Positions 53,784-62,684 of a DNA stretch of 64,000 nt are shown in pieces (position 1 is the stretch's first letter; the number at the start of each line of letters is the position of its first letter). Source of the stretch: CAWJMN01 sp963844055 (GTDB lineage Bacteria; Planctomycetota; Planctomycetia; Pirellulales; Pirellulaceae); contig CAWJMN010000001.1 in assembly GCA_963844055.1 (NCBI GenBank), forward strand, positions 124,001-188,000. Reading direction: 5' to 3'. The notes beneath the pieces were generated by a model. The model searched no databases. It was not told the origin of the DNA and was given only the letters and a program-made list of their open reading frames with translations. Made by a program: the position numbers and the translations under genes.

Positions 53784-54232
53784 AGCCCGTTAGCTCTTTC
53801 CTCTCTCGTCGAACGGCCGTCGATTTACAGCTGACGCCCATGATTGACTGCGTCTTCCTGCTGATGGTCTACTTCATTTGGGCCAGCAGTTTTCAAATTG
53901 CAGAAAAGAAGCTGCCGGCCGGAATCTCTGCGGAACTGGGGCAGGGGGGAAGTGGCCAAAGCGACATCCCGCCGGCCGAAGCCGATTTTGACAAGCTCGT
54001 CATTCGTGTGATCCAAACTCCCAAGGGAGAGCCAGCCTTTCTTGTCAATGATGCTGTGGTCGGCGACATGGTGGCGCTTCGCGGCCGATTGCAACGCGTT
54101 GTAAAGATTCAGCGGTTTGTCCCTGTGGTCATTCATCCCGATCCGGAGATCGGACTTGGCACCGCCATTGATGCCTTTGACCTCGTAAGGCTGGTAGGGT
54201 TTGACAAAGTGATGCTGGCCGCCAAAAAGTGA
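53780..54232 (+). CDS. ExbD/TolR family protein (second copy)
   Basis: This encodes 150 residues. The TM segment carries the conserved Asp (LTPMIDCVFLLMVYFIW), followed by a periplasmic ExbD-type domain (VIRVIQTPKGEPAFLVNDAV; VPVVIHPDPEIGLGTAIDAF). The start overlaps the previous gene by four bases, and the stop overlaps the GTG of the TPR gene, so the motor genes are tightly coupled. Two different ExbDs per ExbB allow a hetero-dimeric stalk. Confidence 0.92.
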   Translation: MKPVSSFLSRRTAVDLQLTPMIDCVFLLMVYFIWASSFQIAEKKLPAGISAELGQGGSGQSDIPPAEADFDKLVIRVIQTPKGEPAFLVNDAVVGDMVALRGRLQRVVKIQRFVPVVIHPDPEIGLGTAIDAFDLVRLVGFDKVMLAAKK

Positions 54233-56871
54233 TCCTCTGCATGTTCCCAGGCAAGCTTGCAAATCGAGAGAAAGTAGAAGGCGTGCGCCATTCGTTTCGC
54301 ATCTGCCTACTGCTCTTGCTATTCGCATTTGCCCTTCCATGCTTCCCTTGGCCCAGTGCGATGGCAGCCGAAGAGGTCGATAGCCGCCTGGTGTCCGGCC
54401 TTGTCCAGCGTCGCATGTATGATCTTGCGCAGCTCCACCTTGAGCAGCGACTGTCGTCCAAAAAGGTTTCGCCCCGAGAAGTAGTCGACCTCAACGTCTT
54501 GCTTCTCAAGGTCAAGATCGAGAAGGCGCAGTCCCTTTCTGCCGAGGCGCAAAAAGCTGCCTTTGAAGAGGCATACCTAACAGGCCAAGCTTGCCTCAAA
54601 ATCCACGCACAAAACCCACGCCTAGGTCTTGTGCGCTTTCAAATGGATCAAATCGGCCTAGCGATGGGAGAGTTTGCTCGATTGGCTGCCCAGTTGGGAG
54701 AGCCGATCGATGAAGCCTATCGTAGTCGGCTGCGCGAGTCGATCAGCGCCATGGAAAAGATGGACCGCGACCTCGCACAAGCTGTTCCTCGCCAGTTCCA
54801 AAAGGAAGGATCGCAAGCAGGCAATTCGCGCCGCGCTCCCAGTGATGACCTATCAGCTGATGAGCTCCTTTCTCTGCAAACGCAACTGCGTCAGCAACTC
54901 ACCAAGGCGTATGCCTGCCAAGCGGGGCTCTATCCCAAGGGTTCGCCCGATTGGCGCAGTGGCCTTATGCGTGGCTCCGAACTTGTCGATGGCGCGCTCT
55001 CTCAGCTTCCCACGCGTGACTCACGCAGAGTACGCCTAGTCGTCCTGCGAGAATCCTTGCTGCGTGAACTGGGCGAAACGCCCCTTCCCCTAGAAGAAGT
55101 CATCTCGTCTCTCGGTACCGATCCCGATTCCCTTCCGCCAGAACTGCGCAGCCTTTGGAGCAGCGAGCTGGTTCGCCGTCTGGTCGCCGCTCAAGACCTC
55201 GCACAAGGAGCAGCGTTTGTAGCCCACGAAGAGTCGCTCTTTCAAGAGGCAGCTACTTCCGCGACATCAATCGCCATCGAGTGGGACTTTGCGCGACTGG
55301 AACTCGCCATTGCGCAGTGGAAAAAGGCCGATACGCTTGGGGCCGCAGCGTCCACCGCCGCCCGCCAGAGGGTCAATCAACTGCTCGCCTCCATCGAACA
55401 AGATCGAGGCACCTACTGGAGCAAGCGTGCCCGGCAACTTCTCGCCAAAGATCTACCAGCCGGCGCTGCCGCGGACGACACGACCGCCCTCTTGGCATTG
55501 GCCGAGGGAGCCGTTCGCAATCAGGATTGGCCAAGCGCCCGGCGGTTCTTTCAAGATGCCTCGCGCCGTGCCGAAGCGTCCGGCGACATGGAACAAGCAG
55601 TTGACTTGGCCTTTCGCAGTGCACAGCTTTTTCAAAAGGAAAAGGACTTTACCCGTGGTGCAGAAGCCTTCCTGCAAATTGCAGATCGCTTCCCGAAGCA
55701 AAAGCAAGCCGCAGATGCTCACTTGGCCGCGATTTGGCACTGGGGGCAACTGGCGGCCAAAGATGATGATGCGGCGCAGCACTACGTAAAACTTTTAAAG
55801 GAACACCCTCAGCGTTTTCCTACCGCCGGCACCCTTTCGCAGGCCTATGCATGGCAAGGAAGGTTGGCCGAAACCAATCGAGACTGGCGTACGGCCGTAA
55901 TTGCCTACCAAGGGATTGATCGAGCCAGTCCGCTGTTTGAAGCAATCGTTCCTCGGCTCCTCAGTTCAGCCAAGAGCTGGCTTCAATCGTCTCAGGCTGA
56001 TCCAGAACAAGAGCGTCGCATCGCTCGCAGCTTGGCTGATTATCTGGAGGGAGTGCTGGTTCCCCCGGAAGTTGACAACTCCACAGAACCCGCCGCGATT
56101 GCCTGGACAACAGCCCAAAGGCAGATTGCGGTCGCGCTCGCAGAACTGTGGGTCCTCTATTTTCCTGAAAAGCTCGGCGAAGTCGAGCCAATGCTACGTA
56201 GTGCATTATCCGCAGGGGGAGAAATCGATCCTCTCTGGCAGGCTCAAGCACAAGCACAGCTCATTCGCGGCTTTCTTGCGCAGCCCGGCAAAGAAGCCGC
56301 AGCGCAGCGTGAACTCGATGCACTGTTAAAGTCTGCTCCCGAGCAACTTCCCCCACTCATCGAACTTTTGGCCGCCACCATGGGAGAGGTGGCTGGTCAA
56401 CGTCAGGCGTTACTGGGAAGCCTTTTGCTCTCCCAGCTTGATACGCTGGAAAAACAGGCGGGGGTCAGTAAGCCCAGCGATGTTCCTCCTAAGTGGAAGC
56501 AGTATCGTGCCCAGGCGCTAATTGCCACCGGCAAACGTCCTGCCGCAAAGCAGCTACTTACTACCTTGGCCAAAGAGTTGCCGCGCGATGCCAATGTCCA
56601 GGTCCTTTTGGCTCGCTGTCTTTCGGGTGGATCGCCGGAAGATCAAGCACTCGCTTTAGGGCAGTGGCGCATTGTGGCGTCTCGCGCCAAATCGCATAGT
56701 AACCTCTGGTATGAAGCAAAGTACGAAGTCGCTCGACTACAAGTTCAGCAAGGAAAGAAGGCCGAGGCTGCTCAGCTAATAGCCTACTTGCTCGAAACGC
56801 CCCCCGGCATTTCCGACGCCGGTTGGAAGCAACGCTTCACAACCCTGTTAGGTGTCGCGCAGAGAAAATAG
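54229..56871 (+). CDS. Large secreted TPR-repeat protein
   Basis: Up to 880 residues from GTG 54229 (coupled as GTGA); ATG 54241 is an alternative. A signal peptide (ICLLLLLFAFALPCFPWPSAMAAEE) is followed by almost continuous helical repeats. TPR-like units include GAVRNQDWPSARRFFQDASR, FQKEKDFTRGAEAFLQIADR, AYAWQGRLAETNRDWRTAVI, ARCLSGGSPEDQALALGQWR and EVARLQVQQGKKAEAAQLIA. No enzymatic motif. It likely forms the periplasmic arm of the ExbB/ExbD-driven complex, contacting other proteins through its TPR solenoid. Confidence 0.88.
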   Translation: MILCMFPGKLANREKVEGVRHSFRICLLLLLFAFALPCFPWPSAMAAEEVDSRLVSGLVQRRMYDLAQLHLEQRLSSKKVSPREVVDLNVLLLKVKIEKAQSLSAEAQKAAFEEAYLTGQACLKIHAQNPRLGLVRFQMDQIGLAMGEFARLAAQLGEPIDEAYRSRLRESISAMEKMDRDLAQAVPRQFQKEGSQAGNSRRAPSDDLSADELLSLQTQLRQQLTKAYACQAGLYPKGSPDWRSGLMRGSELVDGALSQLPTRDSRRVRLVVLRESLLRELGETPLPLEEVISSLGTDPDSLPPELRSLWSSELVRRLVAAQDLAQGAAFVAHEESLFQEAATSATSIAIEWDFARLELAIAQWKKADTLGAAASTAARQRVNQLLASIEQDRGTYWSKRARQLLAKDLPAGAAADDTTALLALAEGAVRNQDWPSARRFFQDASRRAEASGDMEQAVDLAFRSAQLFQKEKDFTRGAEAFLQIADRFPKQKQAADAHLAAIWHWGQLAAKDDDAAQHYVKLLKEHPQRFPTAGTLSQAYAWQGRLAETNRDWRTAVIAYQGIDRASPLFEAIVPRLLSSAKSWLQSSQADPEQERRIARSLADYLEGVLVPPEVDNSTEPAAIAWTTAQRQIAVALAELWVLYFPEKLGEVEPMLRSALSAGGEIDPLWQAQAQAQLIRGFLAQPGKEAAAQRELDALLKSAPEQLPPLIELLAATMGEVAGQRQALLGSLLLSQLDTLEKQAGVSKPSDVPPKWKQYRAQALIATGKRPAAKQLLTTLAKELPRDANVQVLLARCLSGGSPEDQALALGQWRIVASRAKSHSNLWYEAKYEVARLQVQQGKKAEAAQLIAYLLETPPGISDAGWKQRFTTLLGVAQRK

Positions 56872-57004
56872 GGCCGCTTAACAACTACGAATCGATTTCG
56901 CGCTTACGATCCCAGTTCAATGCTTGGAAAGCAAGAACCATCGTGGCAGAAAAAGCGGCAAGGGTGACAAGGTTCATCGTAGATTTCCTAGGCGAGCCGA
57001 AATG

Positions 57005-57238
57005 TCAGATCGTGGGCGGGATGATCCATTCGGCAATTTCAAACGGCGACCAATTCCATGGTTCGCATGTGGCGGGGTGAGCAGGGTTCAGCGGTGACAC
57101 CGTGATTGGCGTTGCAACCTGTCGGCCATCCGAAACGTCGACTGAACCGTCGCGAGCGGTGCTGGGCATACCAAACCCGTTGGGCGGGGTTGCTGCTGTG
57201 TCGTCGTTTTCGTCGTCCGTCGGGCATGGCATCCTCAA
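57005..57238 (-). CDS. Possible small hypothetical protein
   Basis: This encodes 77 residues from ATG 57238. Codon usage and the sequence (SDGRQVATPITVSPLNPAHP and the C-terminal WNWSPFEIAEWIIPPTI) look like a real protein: Asp-rich start, Pro-rich middle, Trp-rich end. A protein-like piece in another frame directly upstream (FLCGEMPIDEIARSKLSADV) may be its N-terminal part, which would imply a frameshift near 57240. No family recognised. Confidence 0.35.
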   Translation of the reverse strand: MRMPCPTDDENDDTAATPPNGFGMPSTARDGSVDVSDGRQVATPITVSPLNPAHPATCEPWNWSPFEIAEWIIPPTI

Positions 57239-57426
57239 GACACGTCTGCACTCAACTTACTTCTCGCAATTTCATCTATCGGCATTTCGCCGCAGAGAAA
57301 ACGAGTGAGCTCGTCAATGTTCAAAATGGATTGACTGTACGGATTGGACGGGCTACCCACTGAACGGAAGTAGCCAAAGTGATCAAAGCAAAAGCGAGCA
57401 TCATGGAGGTCAGGGTCATGGCGGTA

Positions 57427-57511
57427 ACTCCTACGGCTTACCCAATCAATTCCTTGCGGGAGGAATGTTGGGGACAGGGGGCTTATGCTGGCCAGTGCCA
57501 GCCGTAGGAGT
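57427..57511. repeat. 12-bp inverted repeat with inner competing hairpin
   Basis: ACTCCTACGGCT (57427-57438) and AGCCGTAGGAGT (57500-57511) are perfect inverted copies. A second hairpin, GCTGG/CCAGC (57487-57502), shares bases with the right arm, so the two folds exclude each other. Confidence 0.5.
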
Positions 57512-57722
57512 GAATTGCACCTGTAGTACCAAACCCCAAAACTTGATTTGTCGGCGATAGGTACATTTTCTAAGTGCTGTGATATCAATTGCTTACGGAA
57601 AAAATGCGCCCGTCAGCGGCATTTCCGCGCTCCGTTGAGCCCGATAAGCCGTTGTCGAATTGATGACACTTGATTCTCGCGAGGTGACATCAATAAGATT
57701 GTAGTTGGGACTTTCTGCATCC

Positions 57723-57755
57723 CATCGCCCGGCCAAGAAACGCCGTCGGGCGATG
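57723..57755 (-). repeat. 9-bp perfect stem-loop, part of a CATCGCCCG triplet
   Basis: CATCGCCCG (57723-57731) pairs with CGGGCGATG (57747-57755). A third direct copy of CATCGCCCG is at 57781-57789. It lies just past the intrinsic terminator of the small secreted gene at 57822. Confidence 0.5.
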
Positions 57756-57777
57756 AAAAGCCTTTGGAGGAAAGGCT
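57756..57777 (-). terminator. Intrinsic terminator of the small secreted-protein gene
   Basis: Read on the minus strand: AGCCTTT, loop CCTCC, AAAGGCT, then TTTT. A perfect 7-bp stem plus T run 45 bases after the stop at 57822 is a standard rho-independent terminator. Confidence 0.7.
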
Positions 57778-57821
57778 CGCCATCGCCCGTGCAGCAGTGG
57801 ATAGTCCCGATTGCGTGTGGA

Positions 57822-58205
57822 CTACCAGGGACCACGAACCGGATAGACACCGAATTGATCGGTATGGCTTGGCCAGAGGGGCGTTGGGTGGAATTGAGCA
57901 CCCATGCCAGCCTGGTTGCCAGGATACGAACGACCAAACTGATGATAGATCGGCGATACTTCCCCTTGGGAAACGCCCCAGCTATAGCTGGTCATCATCT
58001 TGGCAGTGGGTGGAACAATCAGCGCGACAGGCTTGCTGTATTCCGTGTGATAGTACTGGCCATGCCATGGTTGGGTGGACGCGTAGTTGCGTGCCCAGCG
58101 GTCGGCGAGGGCGCGGGGACCGCCTGCTTGGGCTTGGTTGCCCATCAGCAGAAGGCTAGCCACCGCCCCGAGGACGACGGCCGTAATTTGACGGGATAGA
58201 CGCAC
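57822..58205 (-). CDS. Small secreted protein, unknown function
   Basis: This encodes 127 residues from GTG 58205, with TTGGAG seven bases upstream. A clear signal peptide (LSRQITAVVLGAVASLLLMG...QAQA) is followed by a Trp/Tyr/His/Pro-rich mature part (WARNYASTQPWHGQYYHTEY; FHPTPLWPSHTDQFG). No domain recognised. It resembles in style the neighbouring secreted protein at 58294 and has its own terminator. Confidence 0.72.
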   Translation of the reverse strand: MRLSRQITAVVLGAVASLLLMGNQAQAGGPRALADRWARNYASTQPWHGQYYHTEYSKPVALIVPPTAKMMTSYSWGVSQGEVSPIYHQFGRSYPGNQAGMGAQFHPTPLWPSHTDQFGVYPVRGPW

Positions 58206-58293
58206 GGGTTTTCTCCAAAAAACGCGGGATAGTGGGGAATTTCGCCACTGTCCCAGGTAAAACCGCAAACAGGGGCGACGGTGCCAAAATGGC

Positions 58294-58764
58294 CTAGCGG
58301 TAGCGAACGCTGGTACGGGTCAAGCCGGCACCGTTGTCGTAATACCGATGGTAAGAGCGCGAGTGATGGTACATGAACTCATGGGGTAGCAGGGGTTGGT
58401 ACGTGATGTACGTATGCCCGACATGAGCTGGTACGGGACGGGGCGAAACATACATCGCAGCAGCTACGCCACCGCAATTGGCAGGTGCCCAATAGTTATA
58501 GAACAGGTCTGGCGAACCATATTGGCGATAGTTGCAGTTTGCATTGTGTGCATCCTGCGCGTGAGGGCCCACGTTCCCGTGGTATCCAGGGCCAGGAATG
58601 CCGTGATGGGCACGTCCGCCGTAGCCATAATCCGTAATTTCACCAGAGGATTGCCCCCCTTGGTTGCAGTTTTGGCATGGCTCGCTCGCTGTCGCCAAGC
58701 CCGACAGCATAAATACAGTGGCAAGGCTCAGCGCGCCGCACAGCGCACGGAAGGAAATCGACAT
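58294..58764 (-). CDS. Small secreted His/Tyr/Gly-rich protein
   Basis: This encodes 156 residues with a signal peptide (residues 1-27, LATVFMLSGLATASE). The mature protein is rich in His, Tyr and Gly (YGYGGRAHHGIPGPGYHGN; FMYHHSRSYHRYYDNG) and has three or four Cys (CQNC, NCNY, NCGG). Metal binding is conceivable but not shown. It is encoded 89 bases upstream of the similar small secreted protein in the same direction. Confidence 0.75.
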   Translation of the reverse strand: MSISFRALCGALSLATVFMLSGLATASEPCQNCNQGGQSSGEITDYGYGGRAHHGIPGPGYHGNVGPHAQDAHNANCNYRQYGSPDLFYNYWAPANCGGVAAAMYVSPRPVPAHVGHTYITYQPLLPHEFMYHHSRSYHRYYDNGAGLTRTSVRYR

Positions 58765-59192
58765 GGTCAGCTCCTAAAAGGTAGACCCGAATGGGTAGGT
58801 GTTGGGCGACACAGCCAGCGACTTAGGTGGGATGTGGTCGCCGGAAAACCTGCGTGCAAAGGGAAATTTCGATCAAGCTCAAGGCAGAACGCCTCTTGAT
58901 GGTTCTCTCGGCAAGTGGTGGTCCTGACGGTGAATCTTTGTTTGACAGACGGACTAGCTGGAACGACCGCACCGGATGAACAGTGAACCGGCCGTCGCCG
59001 CCTGGGAGTTGGCCCGCAAAGTTTGTACAATCCGCAAGGATTGCCGGCGTGGCAGCGTAGCTTCTCAGAAATCTGAGCATCTGCGGTCTCGCTGGCCAAG
59101 GTTGGACAGGCAGGGGGCCGATAGCCTCTGATTCATTTCGGTCGTAACGTGCGTCGCCTGTGTCGCGCACGCCATATTTCTTTGGGTAAGGA
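58765..59192. other. Intergenic region between divergent genes
   Basis: About 430 bases between the minus-strand secreted-protein gene and the topoisomerase VI operon must hold both promoters. No repeat, hairpin with T run or ORF stands out. Confidence 0.4.
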
Positions 59193-61295
59193 GTGAGGGG
59201 TTTGGCCACCGCAAAAGGAAACAAAGAAGTAGTCGACGAAGAGTTGGACGGCGAAGATTCCTCCCCTGTGGAAGCGTCATCCAGCAGTCGTGGCAAGCGG
59301 CGCGCAACGGCCGAGACCATGGCCACCAAACAGCGGGATATCTCGGTTAGCGAGTTCTTCGCCAAGAACCGACACCTGCTCGGATTTGATAACCCACGCA
59401 AGGCGCTGCTGACCACCGTTAAAGAGGCCGTCGACAATTCGCTCGACGCCTGCGAAGAAGCCGGAATCATTCCCGAGATCTGGGTCCAGATCGACGGCAC
59501 CGGAACCAATCGCTTCAAGGTTAGCATTCAGGACAATGGCCCAGGCATTGTCAAGAAGCAAATCCCGCTCATCTTCGGCAAGCTGCTCTACGGCAGCAAG
59601 TTCCACCGCCTCCGCATGAGCCGTGGCCAGCAAGGTATCGGCATTAGCGCCGCCGGCATGTATGGCATGCTCACCACCGGCAAGCCCGTAAAGATCATTT
59701 CGAAGACCTCTCCCAAAAAGCCTAGCCACTACTTCGAAATCCAGATCGACACCAAGCGCAACCATCCTGAGATCATCAACGGCAAGGGAGAGGGCGACGA
59801 CATCGATCCCGGTGACAAGGGATTGAAGATGATGTCCGACAAGGGGATCGACTGGGCAGCCGTCTATCCACCGGTCGAAGTAGAGATCGAAGGGGTCAAG
59901 CCACTCACGGGCGAAGTGAAAAGCGGCACGCGCGTCACGATTGAGCTCGAAGGGAAATACAATCGCGGCCGTGGTAGCGTGGATGAATACCTAGAGCAGA
60001 CGGCCATTGCCAACCCGCATGTCACGCTGCACTACCAAGACCCCGAAGGGAAGACCCACTCCTACAACCGCAGCACGAACAAGCTTCCGCCAGAGCCCAA
60101 AGAGATCTTGCCGCATCCGTACGGCGTCGAAATGGGCCGCTTGGTGACGATGCTCAAGGATACCGACTGCAGCACCATCACGGCCTTTTTGACCGACAGC
60201 TTCTCACGCGTAACCCCCAGCGTAGCTCGTTCCATTTGCCAGGCTGCCAAGATCAGTCCACGCGCCCATTGCAAGCGGATTGGTCGGCAAGAGGCCGATG
60301 CCTTGTATCAGGCGATTCAAGCGACGAAGATCGGCGCACCATCGACCGACTGTATCTGCCCCATCGGGGAAGAGTTGATCCTTAAGGGGCTGTACCATGT
60401 TGTGCGTGGCGAGTTCTATTGCGCTGCGACTCGTCCCCCTTCCGTCTATCGTGGTAACCCGTTTCAAATCGAAGTGGGGCTCGCCTTTGGCGGCGCTTCC
60501 ATGGCCCAAAAGGTCTCCTTGGAACAGCTGACGGAATTCCTCGCCGAGACCGACGCTCGTACGCTACGTCAGTTCTTGATGAACACGTTCGACGGTATCG
60601 GCAGCGACGCGGCCGACAAGATCATGACCGAAGCCGGCATGAGCACCCGCTCTAGCCCTTCGAAAATGGACCCCAAAGAGATCGCTCAGTTGCATGCAGC
60701 GATGCGTAACGTCAATTTGTCCGATGGACAAACGATGCAGGTCCTGCGTTACGCGAATCGCGTTCCCCTACAGTTTCAGCCCGCTGCTTGCGCGATTACG
60801 CAGTCGATCATCGGCAACAACTGGCGCTCGTATGGGCTGTCGCAATCACGTGGCTCGCTCCCCAGTGGCCCGATCACGATCATGGTGCACATGGCCAGCG
60901 TGTGGGTGCCGTTCACGAGCGAATCCAAGGAAGCGGTCGCCTCTTACCCCGAAATTCAAAAGGAATTGCGACTCGGTTTGCAGGCGGTCGGACGCAAACT
61001 CGGGATGTACCTCAATCGTCGCAAAAAGGTGAAGCAAGAAAGCGAACGCCGTTCGATCTTCTTGCGTTATCTGGGCGAAGTTGCATCGGCCGTTGGCGAA
61101 ATCAAAGATCTTGGCGACAAAAGCCGCACCGCGCTGTACGAGCAGTTGCTGGGCGTTGCCAAAAAGCGAACGGTCGAGGCCGATACCAAGCTAGATGATC
61201 GTGGCCGTAAGGTCACTGCTTTGGAAGATGAGCTGGGCGACCACGTCCTCATCGTGAACCAAGAAGATCCTGTCACCACGCCCCAGCGGGCTTAA
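59193..61295 (+). CDS. top6B: DNA topoisomerase VI subunit B
   Basis: 700 residues from GTG 59193; TTG 59202 has a better-spaced AGGAG and may be the true start. A charged N-terminal extension (~45 residues) leads to the GHKL ATPase domain: KEAVDNSLDACEE (N-box), DNGPGI, RGQQGIGISAAGMYG (ATP lid), then an H2TH region and the transducer domain with the switch Lys around QSRGSLPSGP. It binds ATP and, with the A subunit, relaxes or decatenates DNA by a type IIB mechanism. The A subunit gene follows 92 bases downstream. Topoisomerase VI is mainly archaeal and eukaryotic, with scattered bacterial occurrence. Confidence 0.95.
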   Translation: MRGLATAKGNKEVVDEELDGEDSSPVEASSSSRGKRRATAETMATKQRDISVSEFFAKNRHLLGFDNPRKALLTTVKEAVDNSLDACEEAGIIPEIWVQIDGTGTNRFKVSIQDNGPGIVKKQIPLIFGKLLYGSKFHRLRMSRGQQGIGISAAGMYGMLTTGKPVKIISKTSPKKPSHYFEIQIDTKRNHPEIINGKGEGDDIDPGDKGLKMMSDKGIDWAAVYPPVEVEIEGVKPLTGEVKSGTRVTIELEGKYNRGRGSVDEYLEQTAIANPHVTLHYQDPEGKTHSYNRSTNKLPPEPKEILPHPYGVEMGRLVTMLKDTDCSTITAFLTDSFSRVTPSVARSICQAAKISPRAHCKRIGRQEADALYQAIQATKIGAPSTDCICPIGEELILKGLYHVVRGEFYCAATRPPSVYRGNPFQIEVGLAFGGASMAQKVSLEQLTEFLAETDARTLRQFLMNTFDGIGSDAADKIMTEAGMSTRSSPSKMDPKEIAQLHAAMRNVNLSDGQTMQVLRYANRVPLQFQPAACAITQSIIGNNWRSYGLSQSRGSLPSGPITIMVHMASVWVPFTSESKEAVASYPEIQKELRLGLQAVGRKLGMYLNRRKKVKQESERRSIFLRYLGEVASAVGEIKDLGDKSRTALYEQLLGVAKKRTVEADTKLDDRGRKVTALEDELGDHVLIVNQEDPVTTPQRA

Positions 61296-61387
61296 TTGTT
61301 CCACACCAAGTTACCTAGCACTACAACGATCGTGTCGAAGGTCGGGCACCTGTCCGACTCCAAAGCACCAAGTTATTGAGGTTTGAG

Positions 61388-62530
61388 ATGGCGAAGAAAG
61401 CTGCCGCTGCCAACAATGCACCGCCGGTAAAGCTCACGGCAAAAGATAAGCGAACGCTGGAAAGTCTGCGTGGACTTGCAACACGTGTGATGGACTTTGC
61501 CGAACGCTCGAAGCCGCCCCATTTGGATATCCTTTCCCGCTCGCTCTCCAATGTGCGGTTCAATAAGAGCAGCAAAGTGATTGAGATGGGAACCGGCAAG
61601 AACCAGCGTGAGCTGTTCAACTTGTCGCAGGCCAAGGCCTACATGCAAACCCTACTAGTGGGCAGTGGTGCCAAACGGCTGATTGAGCAAGGCAAGACGA
61701 CCAGCCTCCGGGGTCTGTACTACATGCTCAAACATACCATCGCCGGCACCAAAGAAGAGACCTTTGATGAGCAGAGCGAATGCGACACGATGATCGAAGA
61801 CGCCGAAGTCATCTTGGAGGTGCTCCGCGAAGAATTGCACCTCTACGCCCAAAAGCGTGGCGAGATGGTCGGCCAGATCACGATCGTCGACAGCGGTGAC
61901 GAAATCGATTGCACGCGCATGGGCTCCGGCGGATACAGCATTCCTTCGATTGTCGAGCCCGACCGGATTCAGTTCAAAAACGTCAAGGCAAAGTTCATCC
62001 TGCATGTCGAAAAAGACACGGTCTGGCAGCGCTTCAATGAAGATAAGTTCTGGCAGAAGCATAATTGCATTCTTACCCACGGTGCGGGACAGCCTCCACG
62101 TGGGGTGCGCCGCATGCTTTACCGCATGCACCATGAACTGAACCTGCCGATCTACTGCGTTCTTGATAATGATCCCTGGGGATACTACATCTACAGCGTT
62201 ATTAAGCAAGGTTCGATCAACCTCGCTTACGAATCGCAGCGGATGGCCATTCCTTCTGCACGTTATTTGGGCCTGCGCAGCAACGATTACGAACGTTGTC
62301 AGCTAACCCCCAGCGTGCAGATCAAGCTCAACGATCAAGACGTCAAGCGCGCCAAGCAGATCGCCAGCTACCCCTGGTTTGCCCACAAGAAGGCGTGGCA
62401 AAAAGAGATCGACATGATGCTCTCCAACGGCTTCAAGCTGGAAGTCGAATCCCTCATCAGCAAAGACATCAGCTACGTCACCGAGGAATACGTCCCCGCC
62501 CGCTTGGAAGAAGGCAACTTCCTCGACTAG
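61388..62530 (+). CDS. top6A: DNA topoisomerase VI subunit A (Spo11-like)
   Basis: 380 residues from ATG 61388; GAGG lies upstream, and a TTG four codons earlier is less likely. The winged-helix (5Y-CAP) domain has the DNA-cleaving Tyr in TTSLRGLYYMLKHT. The Toprim domain shows the Glu in HVEKDTVW and the Asp pair in VLDNDPWGYYIY, where archaeal enzymes have DGDPxG. It makes the transient double-strand break religated under control of the B subunit. The Lys-rich N-terminus (~30 residues) is an added tail. Operon with the B subunit gene. Confidence 0.95.
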   Translation: MAKKAAAANNAPPVKLTAKDKRTLESLRGLATRVMDFAERSKPPHLDILSRSLSNVRFNKSSKVIEMGTGKNQRELFNLSQAKAYMQTLLVGSGAKRLIEQGKTTSLRGLYYMLKHTIAGTKEETFDEQSECDTMIEDAEVILEVLREELHLYAQKRGEMVGQITIVDSGDEIDCTRMGSGGYSIPSIVEPDRIQFKNVKAKFILHVEKDTVWQRFNEDKFWQKHNCILTHGAGQPPRGVRRMLYRMHHELNLPIYCVLDNDPWGYYIYSVIKQGSINLAYESQRMAIPSARYLGLRSNDYERCQLTPSVQIKLNDQDVKRAKQIASYPWFAHKKAWQKEIDMMLSNGFKLEVESLISKDISYVTEEYVPARLEEGNFLD

Positions 62531-62684
62531 TCCTCTCTCCAATCATATTTTCAGAGCCGCGAGCGTAAGCGACCGGCCATCTGGCCTGCCAAAGTCCCCC
62601 ACGGCCAAACTCACTGCTGGCCGTGTCTTTCCGTGTTGCTCCGTGTACCAATCCTCTTCCTTGGATATCTGTCTGCGTACACAG

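Larger units (their letters stand above)
56872..57722. other. Gene-poor region with hairpins
   Basis: About 850 bases. A possible small minus-strand gene (57005-57238) and a 12-bp inverted repeat (57427-57511) are listed separately. On the minus strand, around 57268-57330, the frame ILNIDELTRFLCGEMPIDEI looks protein-like and could belong upstream of the small gene through another frameshift. Nothing else is supported. Confidence 0.35.
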
